NCBI RefSeq assembly: GCF_900107965.1
Contig: NZ_FNVU01000002.1
Span: forward strand, 62,001 to 126,000
Length of the DNA: 64,000 nt
Reading direction: 5' to 3'
DNA from: Actinacidiphila yanglinensis
GTDB lineage: Bacteria > Actinomycetota > Actinomycetes > Streptomycetales > Streptomycetaceae
Both the position numbers and the translations under genes were made by a program. Positions 1 to 9,272 of the stretch are shown here, piece after piece (positions within the stretch are counted from its first letter, which is position 1; the number at the start of each line of letters is the position of its first letter). The notes under the pieces are model-generated. The model did not search any database and was not told the origin of the DNA. It saw only the letters and a program-made list of their open reading frames with translations.

Positions 1-666
1 GGCGTGCTGGCCGGCGCCGCCCGGCTGCTGTCGTACTACCTGCACTCCGGCGCGCTGCTCGCCTCGGTCAGCAAGCTGGACCGGGTGCCGGTCACCGTCG
101 GCAGCCACGTCAAGTCCCTCGTCCCCGGGCGGCACTTCGCGGTGGTGGCGCACCCGGAGGCGTACCTGGGCGAGGCCGACCCGGCGCACGTGCCGCCCGG
201 CCCCGGCTACCAGACGCAGCTCGCCGTGGCGGGCACGGGCCTCGACCCCGGCTGGATCACCGGTCCGCTCGCCGCCGGCTGGCACACCCAGCATCTGCGC
301 GAGGTACCGCTGCCGCCCGACTCGGCGCGCTGGTGGGGCACTTCGCGGCTGGTCGAGTTCACCGCGTACATCGCCGACGTCGGCATGCTCTACCAACTCG
401 TCACCTCGGTACGGCGCGACACCTGCACCTGGTGCGGGCTCGAAGTGATCGGCGACCAGTGCCTGTTCTGCGCCACCCGGCTCGGTGAGCGCAACGCCCC
501 GGCCAAGCACGCCGCCCGCCTGCCCGGGCGCGCGGTCGAGACCCCCCGCCGCCCCCAACTCCTCTCATCGCTCGGTCTTCCTGCTCGCTCGCTCCATGGA
601 CGGCCCCCTGTCCCGCCGGACCCCGCGAGCTCGGGCGTCAGCCCTCGACAACCCCACAAGCGATAG
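1..666 (+). CDS. Conserved hypothetical protein with C-terminal zinc-binding CxxC pair, probably 5'-truncated by the window edge
   Basis: The frame is open from the first base, so the GTG at 4 may be internal and the protein may begin outside the window. About 220 residues are visible. Around residues 140-155 there are two CxxC pairs (CTWC and CLFC) that would make a small zinc ribbon. The tail is Pro/Arg-rich and looks disordered. I do not recognise the main fold. It ends 12 bases before the pilus gene cpaB on the same strand, so it may be cotranscribed with the Tad locus. No catalytic motif is visible and no function is proposed. Confidence 0.6.
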   Translation, partial: GVLAGAARLLSYYLHSGALLASVSKLDRVPVTVGSHVKSLVPGRHFAVVAHPEAYLGEADPAHVPPGPGYQTQLAVAGTGLDPGWITGPLAAGWHTQHLREVPLPPDSARWWGTSRLVEFTAYIADVGMLYQLVTSVRRDTCTWCGLEVIGDQCLFCATRLGERNAPAKHAARLPGRAVETPRRPQLLSSLGLPARSLHGRPPVPPDPASSGVSPRQPHKR

Positions 667-678
667 GTCCGCCCCTCC

Positions 679-1413
679 ATGAACTCACGTCAGCGCCGTG
701 GCGTCGTCCTCCTGGTGGTCTCCGTGGTCTGCGCGGTGGCCGCCTTCGCCGGGGTGCTCGCCGTCGTCAGCAACGCCCGTTCGCAGGTGGGCCAGAAGGT
801 CACGGCGTACGAACTGTCCTCGGACGTGCCCGCGTACACCGCGCTGGACTCCTCCAAGGTGCACCGGATAACGATGCCGAAGCGCTGGCTGCCGGACACC
901 GCCGTGCGCGACCTCGGCCAGTTCCAGGGGAAGATCGCCGCGGTGCCGCTGAAGAAGGGCTCCCTGCTGGAGTCCGACATGGTCGCCGCCCGGCCCGAAC
1001 TCAAGCCCGGGCAGATGGAGATCGCCATCATGATCGACGCGGAGACCGGCGTGGCGGGAAAGATCACCCCCGGCGCGCGGGTCAACATCTTCGCCACCTT
1101 CGCCGGCCGCAAGGACACCGACCCCGACGTCTCGAAGATCATCGTGGCGGGCGCGCAGGTCATCGACGTCGGCCAGATCAAGGCGTTCGACAAGAACGAG
1201 GACGCCCAGCGGCTCTCCGAGGAGGGCGTCCCGATCACCTTCGCGCTCGACGCGGAGGACGCCCAACGCGTCGCCTACGCCGAGTCGTTCGCCGAGCACG
1301 TCCGGCTCGCCCTGGTCGCCCCCGGCGACACCGCGGCCCCGCCGCAGAGCGACCGCACCTACACGCTGTCCGGCGACACGGCCGCGCCGTCCGCTTCCGG
1401 CGGCGCCCGATGA
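679..1413 (+). CDS. cpaB: Flp pilus assembly protein CpaB/RcpC (SAF domain)
   Basis: 244 residues. An N-terminal membrane helix (about residues 9-30) is followed by a SAF domain (about 40-105, including the AYTALDSSKV and VPLKKGSLL stretches) and an RcpC-type domain with the IDAETGVAGKITPGARVNIF segment. In Tad systems CpaB/RcpC is an envelope protein that helps pilus assembly or passage through the cell wall. The ATG at 679 is chosen because it leaves the hydrophobic segment as an N-terminal anchor. It heads the Tad run; the next gene starts about 100 bases on. The C-terminal tail is Pro/Ser/Ala-rich. Confidence 0.85.
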   Translation: MNSRQRRGVVLLVVSVVCAVAAFAGVLAVVSNARSQVGQKVTAYELSSDVPAYTALDSSKVHRITMPKRWLPDTAVRDLGQFQGKIAAVPLKKGSLLESDMVAARPELKPGQMEIAIMIDAETGVAGKITPGARVNIFATFAGRKDTDPDVSKIIVAGAQVIDVGQIKAFDKNEDAQRLSEEGVPITFALDAEDAQRVAYAESFAEHVRLALVAPGDTAAPPQSDRTYTLSGDTAAPSASGGAR

Positions 1414-1519
1414 GGCCGGGGGCGGCGCGGGAGGCGCGGGCCCGGGTGGCGGCGCGGGTGCCGTCGGGGTCACCGGCGGCGGTCGCCGCATCCGGCGGTC
1501 CGGAGCGGGGAGGGCGGAG

Positions 1520-3109
1520 ATGACCGTACGCATCCTGGCCGGCACCGCCGACCCCGACGCCGCCCGCGCGCTGCTCGGGCTGCTCGGGCAACTCCCGGGC
1601 GCCGAGCCGGCGCCCGCGCTGCCGAACTCCACCGCGCTGCTCGACACGCTCGCCCGCGCCGCCGAGGCCGGCGTCGACGAGCTGCCCGAAGTCGTCGTCG
1701 TGCACGACCTGATCGGGCCGATGCCCGCGCTCGACCTGGTACGCGACGTGGCGTTGCGCTTCCCCGCGGTGGGCGTGGTGCTGCTCACCGCCGACCCGAG
1801 CCCGGCGATGCTGGCCTCCGCGATGAACGCCGGAGCCCGGGGCGTGATCGGGATGCCCCTCTCCTACGACGAGTTGGGCGCCCGGGTGGAGGCCGCCGCG
1901 TCCTGGGCGGCCGGCGTGCGCCGCCACCTCGCACCCGGACGGGCCGCGCTGCCCGCGGTCGCCGGCGGCACCCTGGTCGCCGTGGCCGGTGCCAAGGGCG
2001 GCGTCGGCACCACCGTCACCGCCGTCCACCTCGCGCTGGCCGCCCAGGCCTCGGGCCGCTCCACCGCTCTGGTCGACCTGGACCTGCAGGGCGGCGACGT
2101 CGCGTCCTTCCTCGACGTCCAGTTCCGCCGCTCCGTCGCCGACCTCGCCGACATCGCCGATGTCTCCTCCCGCGTCCTGCACGACGCGATGTACGTCCAC
2201 GAGTCCGGGCTCGCCCTGCTGCTCGCCCCCGCCGACGGCGAGCGCGGCGAGGACGTCACCGACCGCGCCGCGCGGCTGGTCCTGGCGGCCCTCCGGCAGC
2301 GGTACGAAGTGGTCGTGGTGGACTGCGGCACCCAGGTCACCAGCGCGAACGCGGTCGCGGTCGAGACCGCCGACACCGCCGTGCTGGTCACCACCCCCGA
2401 CGTCGTCGCGGTGCGCGCCGCCAAGCGCATGGTGCGGATGTGGGACCGGCTGCAGATCCGCAAGCCGCAGGACACCACCACCGTGGTCAACCGGCACACC
2501 CGCGGCAGCGAGATCCAGCCCTCGCTGATCGGCCGGATCACCGGCACCCGGATCGCCGAGTCCGCCGTCCCGGCCGCGTTCCGCGAACTCCAGCCCGTCA
2601 TCGACGCGGGGCGGCTGCACGACCTGGACGGGCGCTCCACCGTACGTGCCGGCATCTGGTCGCTGGCAGGGGAGTTGGGCCTGGTCACCGGCGCGACGCC
2701 GCCCGGCGGGCGGTCCGGCGGCCGGCGGCTGCGGCGGGCCGAGCGGGACCGCGGCCAGGTCACCCTGGAGACCCTGGGCATGACCCCGGTCATCCTGATC
2801 ACCCTCATCCTCGTGTGGCAGGCCGTCCTGGCCGGCTACACCTTCACCCTCGCGGGCAACGCCGCCGACCAGGCCGCACGGGCCGCGGCCGTCGGCGCCG
2901 ACTCCGACGCGGCCGCCCGCAGCGACCTCCCCGGCGCCTGGGCGTCCGACCTCCAGGGCCCCACCGTCGCCCGCTCCGGCGGCCAGGTCTCCGTCACCCT
3001 CGGCCTCAAGGTCCCGGTGCTCTTCCCCGGTGCCATCGACTTCCCCGTCACCGTCCACGGCCACGCCAGCACCGTCGACGAGACCGCGGGCGAGGGAGGC
3101 ACCCCATGA
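1520..3109 (+). CDS. CpaE/TadZ-like ParA ATPase fused to a TadE-type pseudopilin domain
   Basis: 529 residues in three parts. Residues 1-135 resemble a receiver-like domain, as in CpaE. Residues about 148-385 are a MinD/ParA ATPase with the deviant Walker A GAKGGVGTT near 157 and a VVVDCG Walker B. Residues about 410-529 begin with RGQVTLETLG, a TadE-like entry into a membrane helix (about 420-445) and an extracellular tail. CpaE/TadZ normally places the pilus machine at a cell site, while TadE is a pseudopilin, so one polypeptide would join a cytoplasmic localiser to an exported domain. No stop or frame change interrupts the join. Its stop overlaps the next ATG (ATGA). Confidence 0.82.
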   Translation: MTVRILAGTADPDAARALLGLLGQLPGAEPAPALPNSTALLDTLARAAEAGVDELPEVVVVHDLIGPMPALDLVRDVALRFPAVGVVLLTADPSPAMLASAMNAGARGVIGMPLSYDELGARVEAAASWAAGVRRHLAPGRAALPAVAGGTLVAVAGAKGGVGTTVTAVHLALAAQASGRSTALVDLDLQGGDVASFLDVQFRRSVADLADIADVSSRVLHDAMYVHESGLALLLAPADGERGEDVTDRAARLVLAALRQRYEVVVVDCGTQVTSANAVAVETADTAVLVTTPDVVAVRAAKRMVRMWDRLQIRKPQDTTTVVNRHTRGSEIQPSLIGRITGTRIAESAVPAAFRELQPVIDAGRLHDLDGRSTVRAGIWSLAGELGLVTGATPPGGRSGGRRLRRAERDRGQVTLETLGMTPVILITLILVWQAVLAGYTFTLAGNAADQAARAAAVGADSDAAARSDLPGAWASDLQGPTVARSGGQVSVTLGLKVPVLFPGAIDFPVTVHGHASTVDETAGEGGTP

Positions 3110-3597
3110 GAACCCTCTGCGCGGCGCCGGGAACGCCCTCCCCGGCCGCTCCGGGTCCTGCCGTGGCCGCGGCGGGCCCCTCCCCGGCCGCCTCGACCTC
3201 CGCCGCGAGCGGACCGGCCCGCACCCGCGGGCGCCGCTCGGCCGGGCAGGCGTCGCTGGAGTACCTCGGCATGCTGCCGTTCCTGCTGCTCATCGCCCTC
3301 GCGGGCATCCAGCTCGGGATCGCCGCGTACTGCGGGTCGCAGGCGGGCACCGCGGCGCGAACGGCCGCCCGCACCGCGGCACTTCCCGGGGCCGAGGGGG
3401 GCCAGGGTCCGGGCCGGACCGCCGGTGAGAACGCGGTCAGCGGCTGGGTGGACCCGGACATCTCGTTCCCGGTGGACAGCGACGCGACCGTCACCGCGGA
3501 AGCCACCGTGCGCATCCCGTCGGTGCTGCCCGGCGTGCACCTGTTCGGGCCGGTGCACCGCGACGCGACCATGCCGAAGGAGGACTGGACGCCGTGA
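3106..3597 (+). CDS. TadE-like pseudopilin
   Basis: 163 residues; the ATG overlaps the upstream stop as ATGA, implying translational coupling. After a 45-residue Pro/Ala/Ser-rich lead come RSAGQASLEYLGM and a membrane helix (about residues 58-80). This is the TadE signature: a processing-like E-containing segment before a hydrophobic stretch. The rest would lie outside the membrane. TadE-type pseudopilins are minor pilus components processed by the prepilin peptidase, a candidate for which lies at 9680. The stop overlaps the GTG start of cpaF. Confidence 0.8.
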   Translation: MRTLCAAPGTPSPAAPGPAVAAAGPSPAASTSAASGPARTRGRRSAGQASLEYLGMLPFLLLIALAGIQLGIAAYCGSQAGTAARTAARTAALPGAEGGQGPGRTAGENAVSGWVDPDISFPVDSDATVTAEATVRIPSVLPGVHLFGPVHRDATMPKEDWTP

Positions 3598-4928
3598 GCC
3601 TGCGCGCCCGCCTCGCCGTCGAAGAGGCCACCCCGCAGACCCAGGAGGGCCACCTCGTGGCCGTCTACCGGGCCAAGCTGCTCCAGGAGATCGACCTCGC
3701 CGAGATGTCGGCGCTCGCCGCGGCCGAGCGCCGGGCCCGGCTGGAACGCGTCCTCGGCCACATCATCAGCCGCGAGGGCCCGGTGCTCTCGACGGCCGAA
3801 CGCGCCGCGCTGATCCGCCGGGTGGTCGACGAGGCGCTGGGCCTCGGCATCCTCGAACCGCTGCTGGAGGACCCCTCCGTCACCGAGATCATGGTCAACG
3901 GCCCGGACCGGATCTACGTCGAACGCGGCGGCCGGGTCGAGCAGGTACCGGCCCGGTTCTCCTCCGCCGACCAGCTGCTGCAGACCATCGAGCGCATCGT
4001 GTCCACCGTCAACCGCCGCGTGGACGAGTCCAATCCGATGGTCGACGCCCGGCTGCCCTCCGGCGAGCGGGTCAACGTCATCATCCCGCCGCTCTCCCTG
4101 ACCGGCCCCACCCTGACCATCCGCCGCTTCCCGCGCGCCTACACCCTGCACGAGCTCATCGGCCTGGGCACCCTCGACGAGCACATGCTGCTCCTGCTGT
4201 CCTCGTTCGTCCGTGCCAAGTGCAACATCATCGTCAGCGGCGGCACCGGCTCCGGCAAGACCACCCTGCTCAACGCGCTGTCCGGGCTGATCCCCGACGG
4301 CGAGCGGATCATCACCGTCGAGGACGCCGCCGAACTCCAGCTCCAGCAGGATCACGTGATCCGGCTGGAGTCCCGCCCGCCGAACGTCGAGGGCGAGGGC
4401 CGCATCACCATCCGCGACCTGGTGCGCAACTCGCTGCGGATGCGCCCCGACCGCATCATCGTCGGCGAGGTCCGCGGCGGCGAGACCCTCGACATGCTCC
4501 AGGCGATGTCCACCGGCCACGACGGCTCGCTGGCGACCGTGCACGCCAACTCCGCCGAGGACGCCGTCCTGCGGCTCCAGACGCTCGCCTCGATGAGCGA
4601 GGTCAAGATCCCCTTCGAGGCGCTGCGCGACCAGATCAACTCGGCCGTCGACGTGCTGGTCCAGCTGCACCGGCACGTCGACGGCACCCGCCGGATCGCC
4701 GAGATCGCGGTGCTGTCCTCCCGCGGCCGCGACACCTTCCGGCTCACCTCGGCCACCCGCTTCCGCGCCGAACCCCTCGGCGTCGACCGGATCGTCCGCG
4801 GCTGGTACGAGCACCGGCCGCTGCCCCGCGAGATCGGCGACCGGCTCCATCTCGCCGGCGAGCACGTCCCGGCCGCGTACGGCGTCGGCGCCACCGAACT
4901 CGAACTCGACAGCCGGGAGGCGAAGTGA
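3594..4928 (+). CDS. cpaF: Tad/Flp pilus assembly ATPase CpaF (TadA)
   Basis: 444 residues; GTG start with an AGGAGG-like site just upstream, overlapping the TadE stop by four bases. It is a hexameric secretion ATPase of the VirB11/GspE class that powers pilus extension. The N-terminal region holds the [16 protein letters not shown] segment typical of CpaF, and [11 protein letters not shown] (Walker A) lies near residue 216. Asp-box/Walker B and His-box sequences follow ([30 protein letters not shown]). Length is normal for the family. It sits between the pseudopilin gene and tadB/tadC, the standard Tad order. Confidence 0.95.
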   Translation: MSLRARLAVEEATPQTQEGHLVAVYRAKLLQEIDLAEMSALAAAERRARLERVLGHIISREGPVLSTAERAALIRRVVDEALGLGILEPLLEDPSVTEIMVNGPDRIYVERGGRVEQVPARFSSADQLLQTIERIVSTVNRRVDESNPMVDARLPSGERVNVIIPPLSLTGPTLTIRRFPRAYTLHELIGLGTLDEHMLLLLSSFVRAKCNIIVSGGTGSGKTTLLNALSGLIPDGERIITVEDAAELQLQQDHVIRLESRPPNVEGEGRITIRDLVRNSLRMRPDRIIVGEVRGGETLDMLQAMSTGHDGSLATVHANSAEDAVLRLQTLASMSEVKIPFEALRDQINSAVDVLVQLHRHVDGTRRIAEIAVLSSRGRDTFRLTSATRFRAEPLGVDRIVRGWYEHRPLPREIGDRLHLAGEHVPAAYGVGATELELDSREAK

Positions 4929-5890
4929 GGACCCTCGCGAGCACCCAGTTCGCCTCCGGGCCCTACCCGTTGCTCGTGCTCGGCGTGGCCACCGTCGCGC
5001 TCGCCCTCGGCGTCTGGGGCGTGCATGCCTGGTGGGGCGGCCGCGCCGACCGCGCCGCCCTGGTCGAGCGCCTCGCCGGCGACTTCGGCGACGGGCGGGC
5101 CCGGCAGCCCGCCTTCGCCGCGCTGGACCGCCGGGTCCGCCGCTACGCCTGGGGCCGCCGGCTGGCCGGACGGCTCGCCGCCACCGGCACCGGCCTCACC
5201 CCGGGCCAGTTCACCGCCGCGGTGGCCGGCGTCGTCGTCGCCGCGTGGGTCGTCGCCGCGACGCTGCTCGCCCCGTTCTTCGGCCCGATCGCCGCACTCA
5301 TCGCCCTGTGGGCGGGCCTGTCCTTCCTCTCCTGGCGCCGGCGCATCCGCACCGAGCGGTTCATCGCCCAACTCCCGGAGCTCGCCCGGGTGCTGGCCAA
5401 CGCCACCCAGGCCGGCCTGGCGCTGCGTACCGCGGTCTCCATGGCGGCGGAGGAGCTGGAGGCGCCCGCGGGCGAGGAGTTGAAGCAGGTCTCGGACGCG
5501 ATGGCGCTCGGCCACTCCGTCGAGGACGCCCTCGGGGAGCTCCAGCAGCGCCTGCCCAGCCGCGAGTTGATCGTGCTGGTGTCCACCCTCGTGCTGTCCA
5601 GCCGGGCCGGTGGCTCCGTCGTGGAGTCGCTGCGCAACCTCACCGTCACCCTGGAGGAGCGCAAGGAGACCCGCCGCGAGATCCGTACCCAGATGTCCCA
5701 GGTCACCGTCACCGCCTACGCGGTCCCGGTGATCGGCATCGGATCGCTGCTGCTGCTCAACCGGATCCTGCCCGGCTCGCTCAGCGCCATGACCGGCTCC
5801 GGGATCGGCCGGGTCTGCGTCCTGGTCGCCCTCGCCCTGTACGTCGTCGGCTTCGCGCTCATCCGCCGGATGTCCCGGATCGACGTGTGA
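4925..5890 (+). CDS. tadB: Tad secretion platform protein TadB (T2SF domain)
   Basis: About 321 residues from a GTG that overlaps the cpaF stop (GTGA). A first membrane helix (about residues 14-34) and two central helices (about 96-135) precede a type II secretion F domain (about 155-285, starting [12 protein letters not shown]) and two C-terminal helices. TadB is the inner-membrane platform that couples CpaF to pilus assembly. The much longer open frame upstream is a shadow of cpaF; the start is fixed by the overlap and by homology of the N-terminal helix. Confidence 0.9.
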   Translation: MRTLASTQFASGPYPLLVLGVATVALALGVWGVHAWWGGRADRAALVERLAGDFGDGRARQPAFAALDRRVRRYAWGRRLAGRLAATGTGLTPGQFTAAVAGVVVAAWVVAATLLAPFFGPIAALIALWAGLSFLSWRRRIRTERFIAQLPELARVLANATQAGLALRTAVSMAAEELEAPAGEELKQVSDAMALGHSVEDALGELQQRLPSRELIVLVSTLVLSSRAGGSVVESLRNLTVTLEERKETRREIRTQMSQVTVTAYAVPVIGIGSLLLLNRILPGSLSAMTGSGIGRVCVLVALALYVVGFALIRRMSRIDV

Positions 5891-5903
5891 GGAGCCTGCC
5901 GCG

Positions 5904-6803
5904 ATGACCCTGATCGGACTCGGACTCGCCGTCGTCCTCGCCGCCGCCGCGACCGGCGTCGTGTACGCCATCGGCCTGCTGCGCGCCGACGCCAAGCTGC
6001 CCGACGACCTCGCGCTCGCGCTGGAGGTCGGCCGCACCCGCACCACCCGCACCGGCAATGCCATCGACCGCGTCGGCATGCGCTGGGCGCCCACGGTGCT
6101 GCGCATGATGGGCCCGGCCCGGATCGCCCGGATGCGCGCCCGCATCGACCACGCCGGCCACCCCTACGGCCTCACCGTCGAGCGGTACGCCGCCCGCCGC
6201 GCGGTGTACGGCTTCCTCGGCGGGCTCGCGGCGCTGGCCCTGTTCAGCCGCGGGAACTGGTTCCTGGCGCTCCTGCTGCTCTGCTATGCCTGGTGGTGGG
6301 CCGACCTCGGCCTCTGGCTCGCCGTCCGCCGCCGCCGCGACGACATCGAGCGCACGCTGCCGGACTTCCTCGACGTCCTTGCGGTGGTGGTCAGCGCGGG
6401 CCTCGGATTCCGGCAGGCCCTGGAACGGGTCAACTCCGTCTACCAGGGGCCCTGGTCCGACGAGATCCGCGTCGCGCTGCGGCAGATGGACGTCGGGGTC
6501 AGCCGCCGCGACGCCTTCGACCAGCTGCGCAAGCGCAACCGCAGCGACCAGGTGGGGCAGTTCGTCACCGCGCTCCAGCAGGGTGAGGAGCTCGGCGCCC
6601 CCATCGCCCGTACGCTGCTGCAGATCGCCACGGACATGCGGCGCACCGAGGCCCAGAACGCCCGCCGCCGCGCCGCCCGCATGGTGCCCCGCGCGACCGG
6701 CGTCATCACGCTCCTGCTCGTCCCGGCCACCATGATCCTGCTCATCGCGGGCACGGTCATCGGCTCGCAGATCCACTTCGGCGATCTCTTCGGGAGCGGG
6801 TGA
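5904..6803 (+). CDS. tadC: Tad secretion platform protein TadC (T2SF domain)
   Basis: 299 residues, starting 13 bases after tadB with GAGG upstream of the ATG. An N-terminal helix (residues 2-24) and a central hydrophobic pair (about 95-135) precede a T2SF domain from [19 protein letters not shown] to about residue 270, then a final membrane helix. It is the partner platform protein of TadB. The pairing, spacing and size are as expected for an actinobacterial Tad operon. A 190-base gap with no convincing gene follows before the pilin. Confidence 0.9.
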   Translation: MTLIGLGLAVVLAAAATGVVYAIGLLRADAKLPDDLALALEVGRTRTTRTGNAIDRVGMRWAPTVLRMMGPARIARMRARIDHAGHPYGLTVERYAARRAVYGFLGGLAALALFSRGNWFLALLLLCYAWWWADLGLWLAVRRRRDDIERTLPDFLDVLAVVVSAGLGFRQALERVNSVYQGPWSDEIRVALRQMDVGVSRRDAFDQLRKRNRSDQVGQFVTALQQGEELGAPIARTLLQIATDMRRTEAQNARRRAARMVPRATGVITLLLVPATMILLIAGTVIGSQIHFGDLFGSG

Positions 6804-6992
6804 GGCGGTTGTTTTGCGTGAACGGGGTACGACAGAGCGTGAGTTCGCGTCATGCTGGCCCAAAGGGCACCGATTCGCCCGGCACGACCAGCGGAACCAG
6901 CGAGAGGCGGTGCGCCGTGCCCCCCGAACCCGACCGGCCGTACACGGCCGCCGCGACCAGCAGCCAGGTGATCAGGAATGGGGCGAGCAAGC

Positions 6993-7250
6993 ATGAACAG
7001 GTGGGTTCTCCAGCACTGCACGGACGCCGAGGTCTGGCTCCGCACCCGCACGGACCGGCTGACGGCCCGCCTCTCCGCCCGGGCGGCGGACCGCTCCGAC
7101 CGCGGCCAGACGTCCTTCGAGTACCTGGGGATCGCGGTGGTGATCGCCGTGATCATCGGGGTGCTCGCGGGCACGACGGACATCGGTACGAAGATCAAGG
7201 ACGCCATCACCAACACCATCAACAAGATCACCAGCGGCAGCGGCAAGTAG
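6993..7250 (+). CDS. Flp-type pilin-like small protein
   Basis: About 85 residues from the ATG at 6993; an alternative in-frame ATG lies at 6978. The centre reads DRGQTSFEYLGIAVVIAVIIGVLAG: a polar stretch, then FEYLG and a hydrophobic helix, the layout of Flp pilins where the prepilin peptidase cuts before the helix. A short amphipathic tail (IGTKIKDAITNTINKI) follows. It lies in the expected position after tadC and is the best candidate for the major pilin. The 190-base gap upstream would suit its own promoter. Confidence 0.8.
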   Translation: MNRWVLQHCTDAEVWLRTRTDRLTARLSARAADRSDRGQTSFEYLGIAVVIAVIIGVLAGTTDIGTKIKDAITNTINKITSGSGK

Positions 7251-7259
7251 GACGGTTCG

Positions 7260-7840
7260 GTGACGACAGAGGCCAGACGGTAGGTATCTACATCGTCGCC
7301 ATGGGAGCTCTGTTCTTCCTGGCCTTCGCGTACTTCGCGGTCGGACAGGCGACCAACCTCCGGAGCAAGGCCCAGACGGCCGCCGACGCCTCGGCGCTCG
7401 CGGCGGCCCGGCAGAACCGCGACGAGGTCAAGACCGCGTTCCTCAATGCTCTGGACAGCGGCGACGACAGCCTGCTGGGACGCCTGCTCAGCGACGCGGG
7501 GACCGACGACATCGCGGCCTGCCAGGCCGCGCGCACCTACGCCGGTGACAACCACGCCACGGTGCAGCAGTGCGACCGGGCCGGCAGCGGGGTGGGCTAC
7601 ACCGTCTCCGTCATCACCGACGACACGGTGGGCAGTTCGGTGATCGACGGCACCGACTCGAAGCAGGCCACGGCCGCGGCCACGGCGGTCGTCGAGCCGC
7701 GCTGCTCCCTCGGCTCCGACGCCACCGACGGCCACACGATCCGATTCTCCTGTGACGGCGGCCCGTTGACCATCGATCCGACCGCCACGGGCTTCACGCT
7801 GGATCTGTCGGACTTCTACTCGGTCCACCTGACCAAATGA
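7260..7840 (+). CDS. TadG-like minor pilin or pilus assembly protein; start region appears frameshifted
   Basis: From 7262 the frame reads DDRGQTVGIYIVAMGALFFLAFAYFAVGQ, then SKAQTAADASALAAARQ, which is the TadG-type N-terminal helix and its conserved exit. The remaining ~150 residues are extracellular with several Cys. No ATG, GTG or TTG precedes this motif in frame. The best start by Shine-Dalgarno is the GTG at 7260 (AGGA at 7249), and it is one base out of frame, ending at TAG after seven codons. A single extra G near 7265 would give VTDRGQTVGIYIV. The first in-frame ATG is at 7301, inside the helix. Either a one-base deletion, a sequence error or a rare start explains this. Confidence 0.65.
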
Positions 7841-7872
7841 CCACCCAACGAGCAGCGAGGGAACGGGGAGCG

Positions 7873-8454
7873 ATGAGGTACGGGCGCAGGGCGACGACCG
7901 CGGTGGCATGCGCGGCCGTCGCTGCCATGTCGCTGGCGGGTTGCGGCGGTGGCGGCGGCGACAAGAAGGGCGACGACAAGCCCTCCTCGGCGACCAGTAG
8001 TTCGGCGAAGGCGTCGGGAGGCGAGGGCGCGCAGTCGCCCTCGCCCAGCGCGACGCAGGTCCTCGCGCAGATCAGGGGCGAGAAGGACATCGAGGTGACC
8101 ATCAACTCCGCGGTGCGCGACTCGGGCGGATTCGTCACCGTGGAGGGTGAGGTCACCAACAACGGGACGGAGCAATTCGACGCCAACGACTGGGTGGGCA
8201 ACGAGACCGCGCTCGCGGCCTCCGGTGCCTCCGTCGCCGGTGCCGTCCTCGTCGACGAGGCGGGCAAGAAGCGTTACTACGTTCTGCGGGACACCGAGGG
8301 CAAGTGCCTGTGCACCATGAAGCTGCTGTCGATCCAGCCCAAGGAGACCCGCCCCTTCTTCGCCCAGTTCCCCTCCCCTCCGGAGACCACCACCTCCGTC
8401 GAGTTCGAGCTCCCGACCATGCCCCCTGCCAAGATCTCCATCTCCGAGGGGTGA
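7873..8454 (+). CDS. Putative lipoprotein of the Tad locus
   Basis: About 193 residues from the ATG at 7873. A signal peptide of the lipoprotein type ends in the lipobox LAGC, followed by a Gly and Ser/Lys-rich linker. The downstream domain (about residues 55-190) is beta-rich by appearance and has a CLC pair near the end. An in-frame ATG at 7837 overlaps the previous stop (ATGA), but it would put 12 charged residues before the signal peptide, so I prefer 7873. It is followed 7 bases later by an OmpA-family gene, so the two may form a cell-surface pair. Function unknown. Confidence 0.75.
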   Translation: MRYGRRATTAVACAAVAAMSLAGCGGGGGDKKGDDKPSSATSSSAKASGGEGAQSPSPSATQVLAQIRGEKDIEVTINSAVRDSGGFVTVEGEVTNNGTEQFDANDWVGNETALAASGASVAGAVLVDEAGKKRYYVLRDTEGKCLCTMKLLSIQPKETRPFFAQFPSPPETTTSVEFELPTMPPAKISISEG

Positions 8455-8461
8455 TCCCGCT

Positions 8462-9127
8462 GTGACCCGCACCCCGCAGCCCCGCCGGGCCGTCGCCGCA
8501 GGCGCCGGCGCGACCGCCACCGCCGCCGTGCTCGTGCTGGTGTGCGCCCTCCCCGCCGGGGCCGACCCGAATCCGCCGCCGAGCGCGGGCGAGCCCACGC
8601 CCAGCGCCCCGGTGCAGATCGACCCGAAGTCGCCGGACCTGAAACTGCCGGAGGGCGCGACGCTGGCGCCGCCCAAGGTGCTGGACATCGTGTCGGTGAC
8701 GGACCAGGGCTCGGTCTCGGCGAGCCAGCCCGAGGAGCGCCAGGAGACGTCGAACACGACGGTGACGTACGCCCTCCAGGCCGAGGTGGTGTTCACGAAG
8801 GACAGTGCGAAGCTCTCGCCGAGCGCGACGTCGCGGATCCAGGCGATCGCGGGCGACATCAACGCGAAGCACGTCACCTCACCCATCCGTGTCTTCGGGT
8901 TCACCGACAACCTCGGCAGCAGCGCGCACGGCGAGGTGCTGTCCAAGCAGCGCGCCACCGCGGTGTACAACGTGCTGGCCGCGCAGCTGGCGTCACTGGG
9001 CGACCCGGACCACACCTTCCAGGTCCGCGGCTACGGCGAGGACTACCCGATCGCCGACAACTCCTCCGAAAGCGGCCGGCGCGAGAACCGCCGGGTGGAG
9101 ATCACCTTCACCCCGCCCGCGTCGTAG
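8462..9127 (+). CDS. Secreted OmpA-family peptidoglycan-associating protein
   Basis: 221 residues from GTG 8462. A signal peptide (about residues 1-32) and a Pro-rich linker precede a C-terminal OmpA-like domain (about 100-219): VVFTKDSAKLSPSATSRI, FGFTDNLGSS, LSKQRATAVYNVL and the closing GRRENRRVEITF. The Asp and Arg typical of diaminopimelate binding are present (FTDN and NRRVEI). In a Gram-positive organism such a domain would hold the protein to peptidoglycan. Its place at the end of the Tad run suggests it anchors or guides the pilus through the wall, which is inference from context. Confidence 0.88.
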   Translation: MTRTPQPRRAVAAGAGATATAAVLVLVCALPAGADPNPPPSAGEPTPSAPVQIDPKSPDLKLPEGATLAPPKVLDIVSVTDQGSVSASQPEERQETSNTTVTYALQAEVVFTKDSAKLSPSATSRIQAIAGDINAKHVTSPIRVFGFTDNLGSSAHGEVLSKQRATAVYNVLAAQLASLGDPDHTFQVRGYGEDYPIADNSSESGRRENRRVEITFTPPAS

Positions 9128-9174
9128 CGTTGCGGAACACCGGCCGGGGCGCGGTACGGTGGAATCCCCCCCTC

Positions 9175-9209
9175 GGGCCGGTTCGCGATCCCCCCCTGCG
9201 AACCGGCCC
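9175..9209 (+). terminator. Bidirectional hairpin terminator
   Basis: A perfect 12-bp inverted repeat (gggccggttcgc / gcgaaccggccc) with an 11-base C-rich loop lies between the converging OmpA and DUF192 genes. It is followed by gttctcgtt on the + strand. It can end transcripts from both sides. Confidence 0.75.
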
Positions 9210-9272
9210 GTTCTCGTTCACCGCGCTTTGGCTGCTCCGCGGACCCCGCTCGCCCGCCGGGGCCGGCCCCGC

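Noticed and set aside
3048..4865. 600-codon antisense frame over the TadE and cpaF genes, and many similar long antisense frames elsewhere
   Set aside because: They are mirror frames created by third-position GC bias; the sense genes have clear domains.
6814..6996. 60-codon open frame between tadC and the pilin gene
   Set aside because: Composition is Arg/Gln/Pro-rich without motif, and the gap is better explained as the pilin promoter region.
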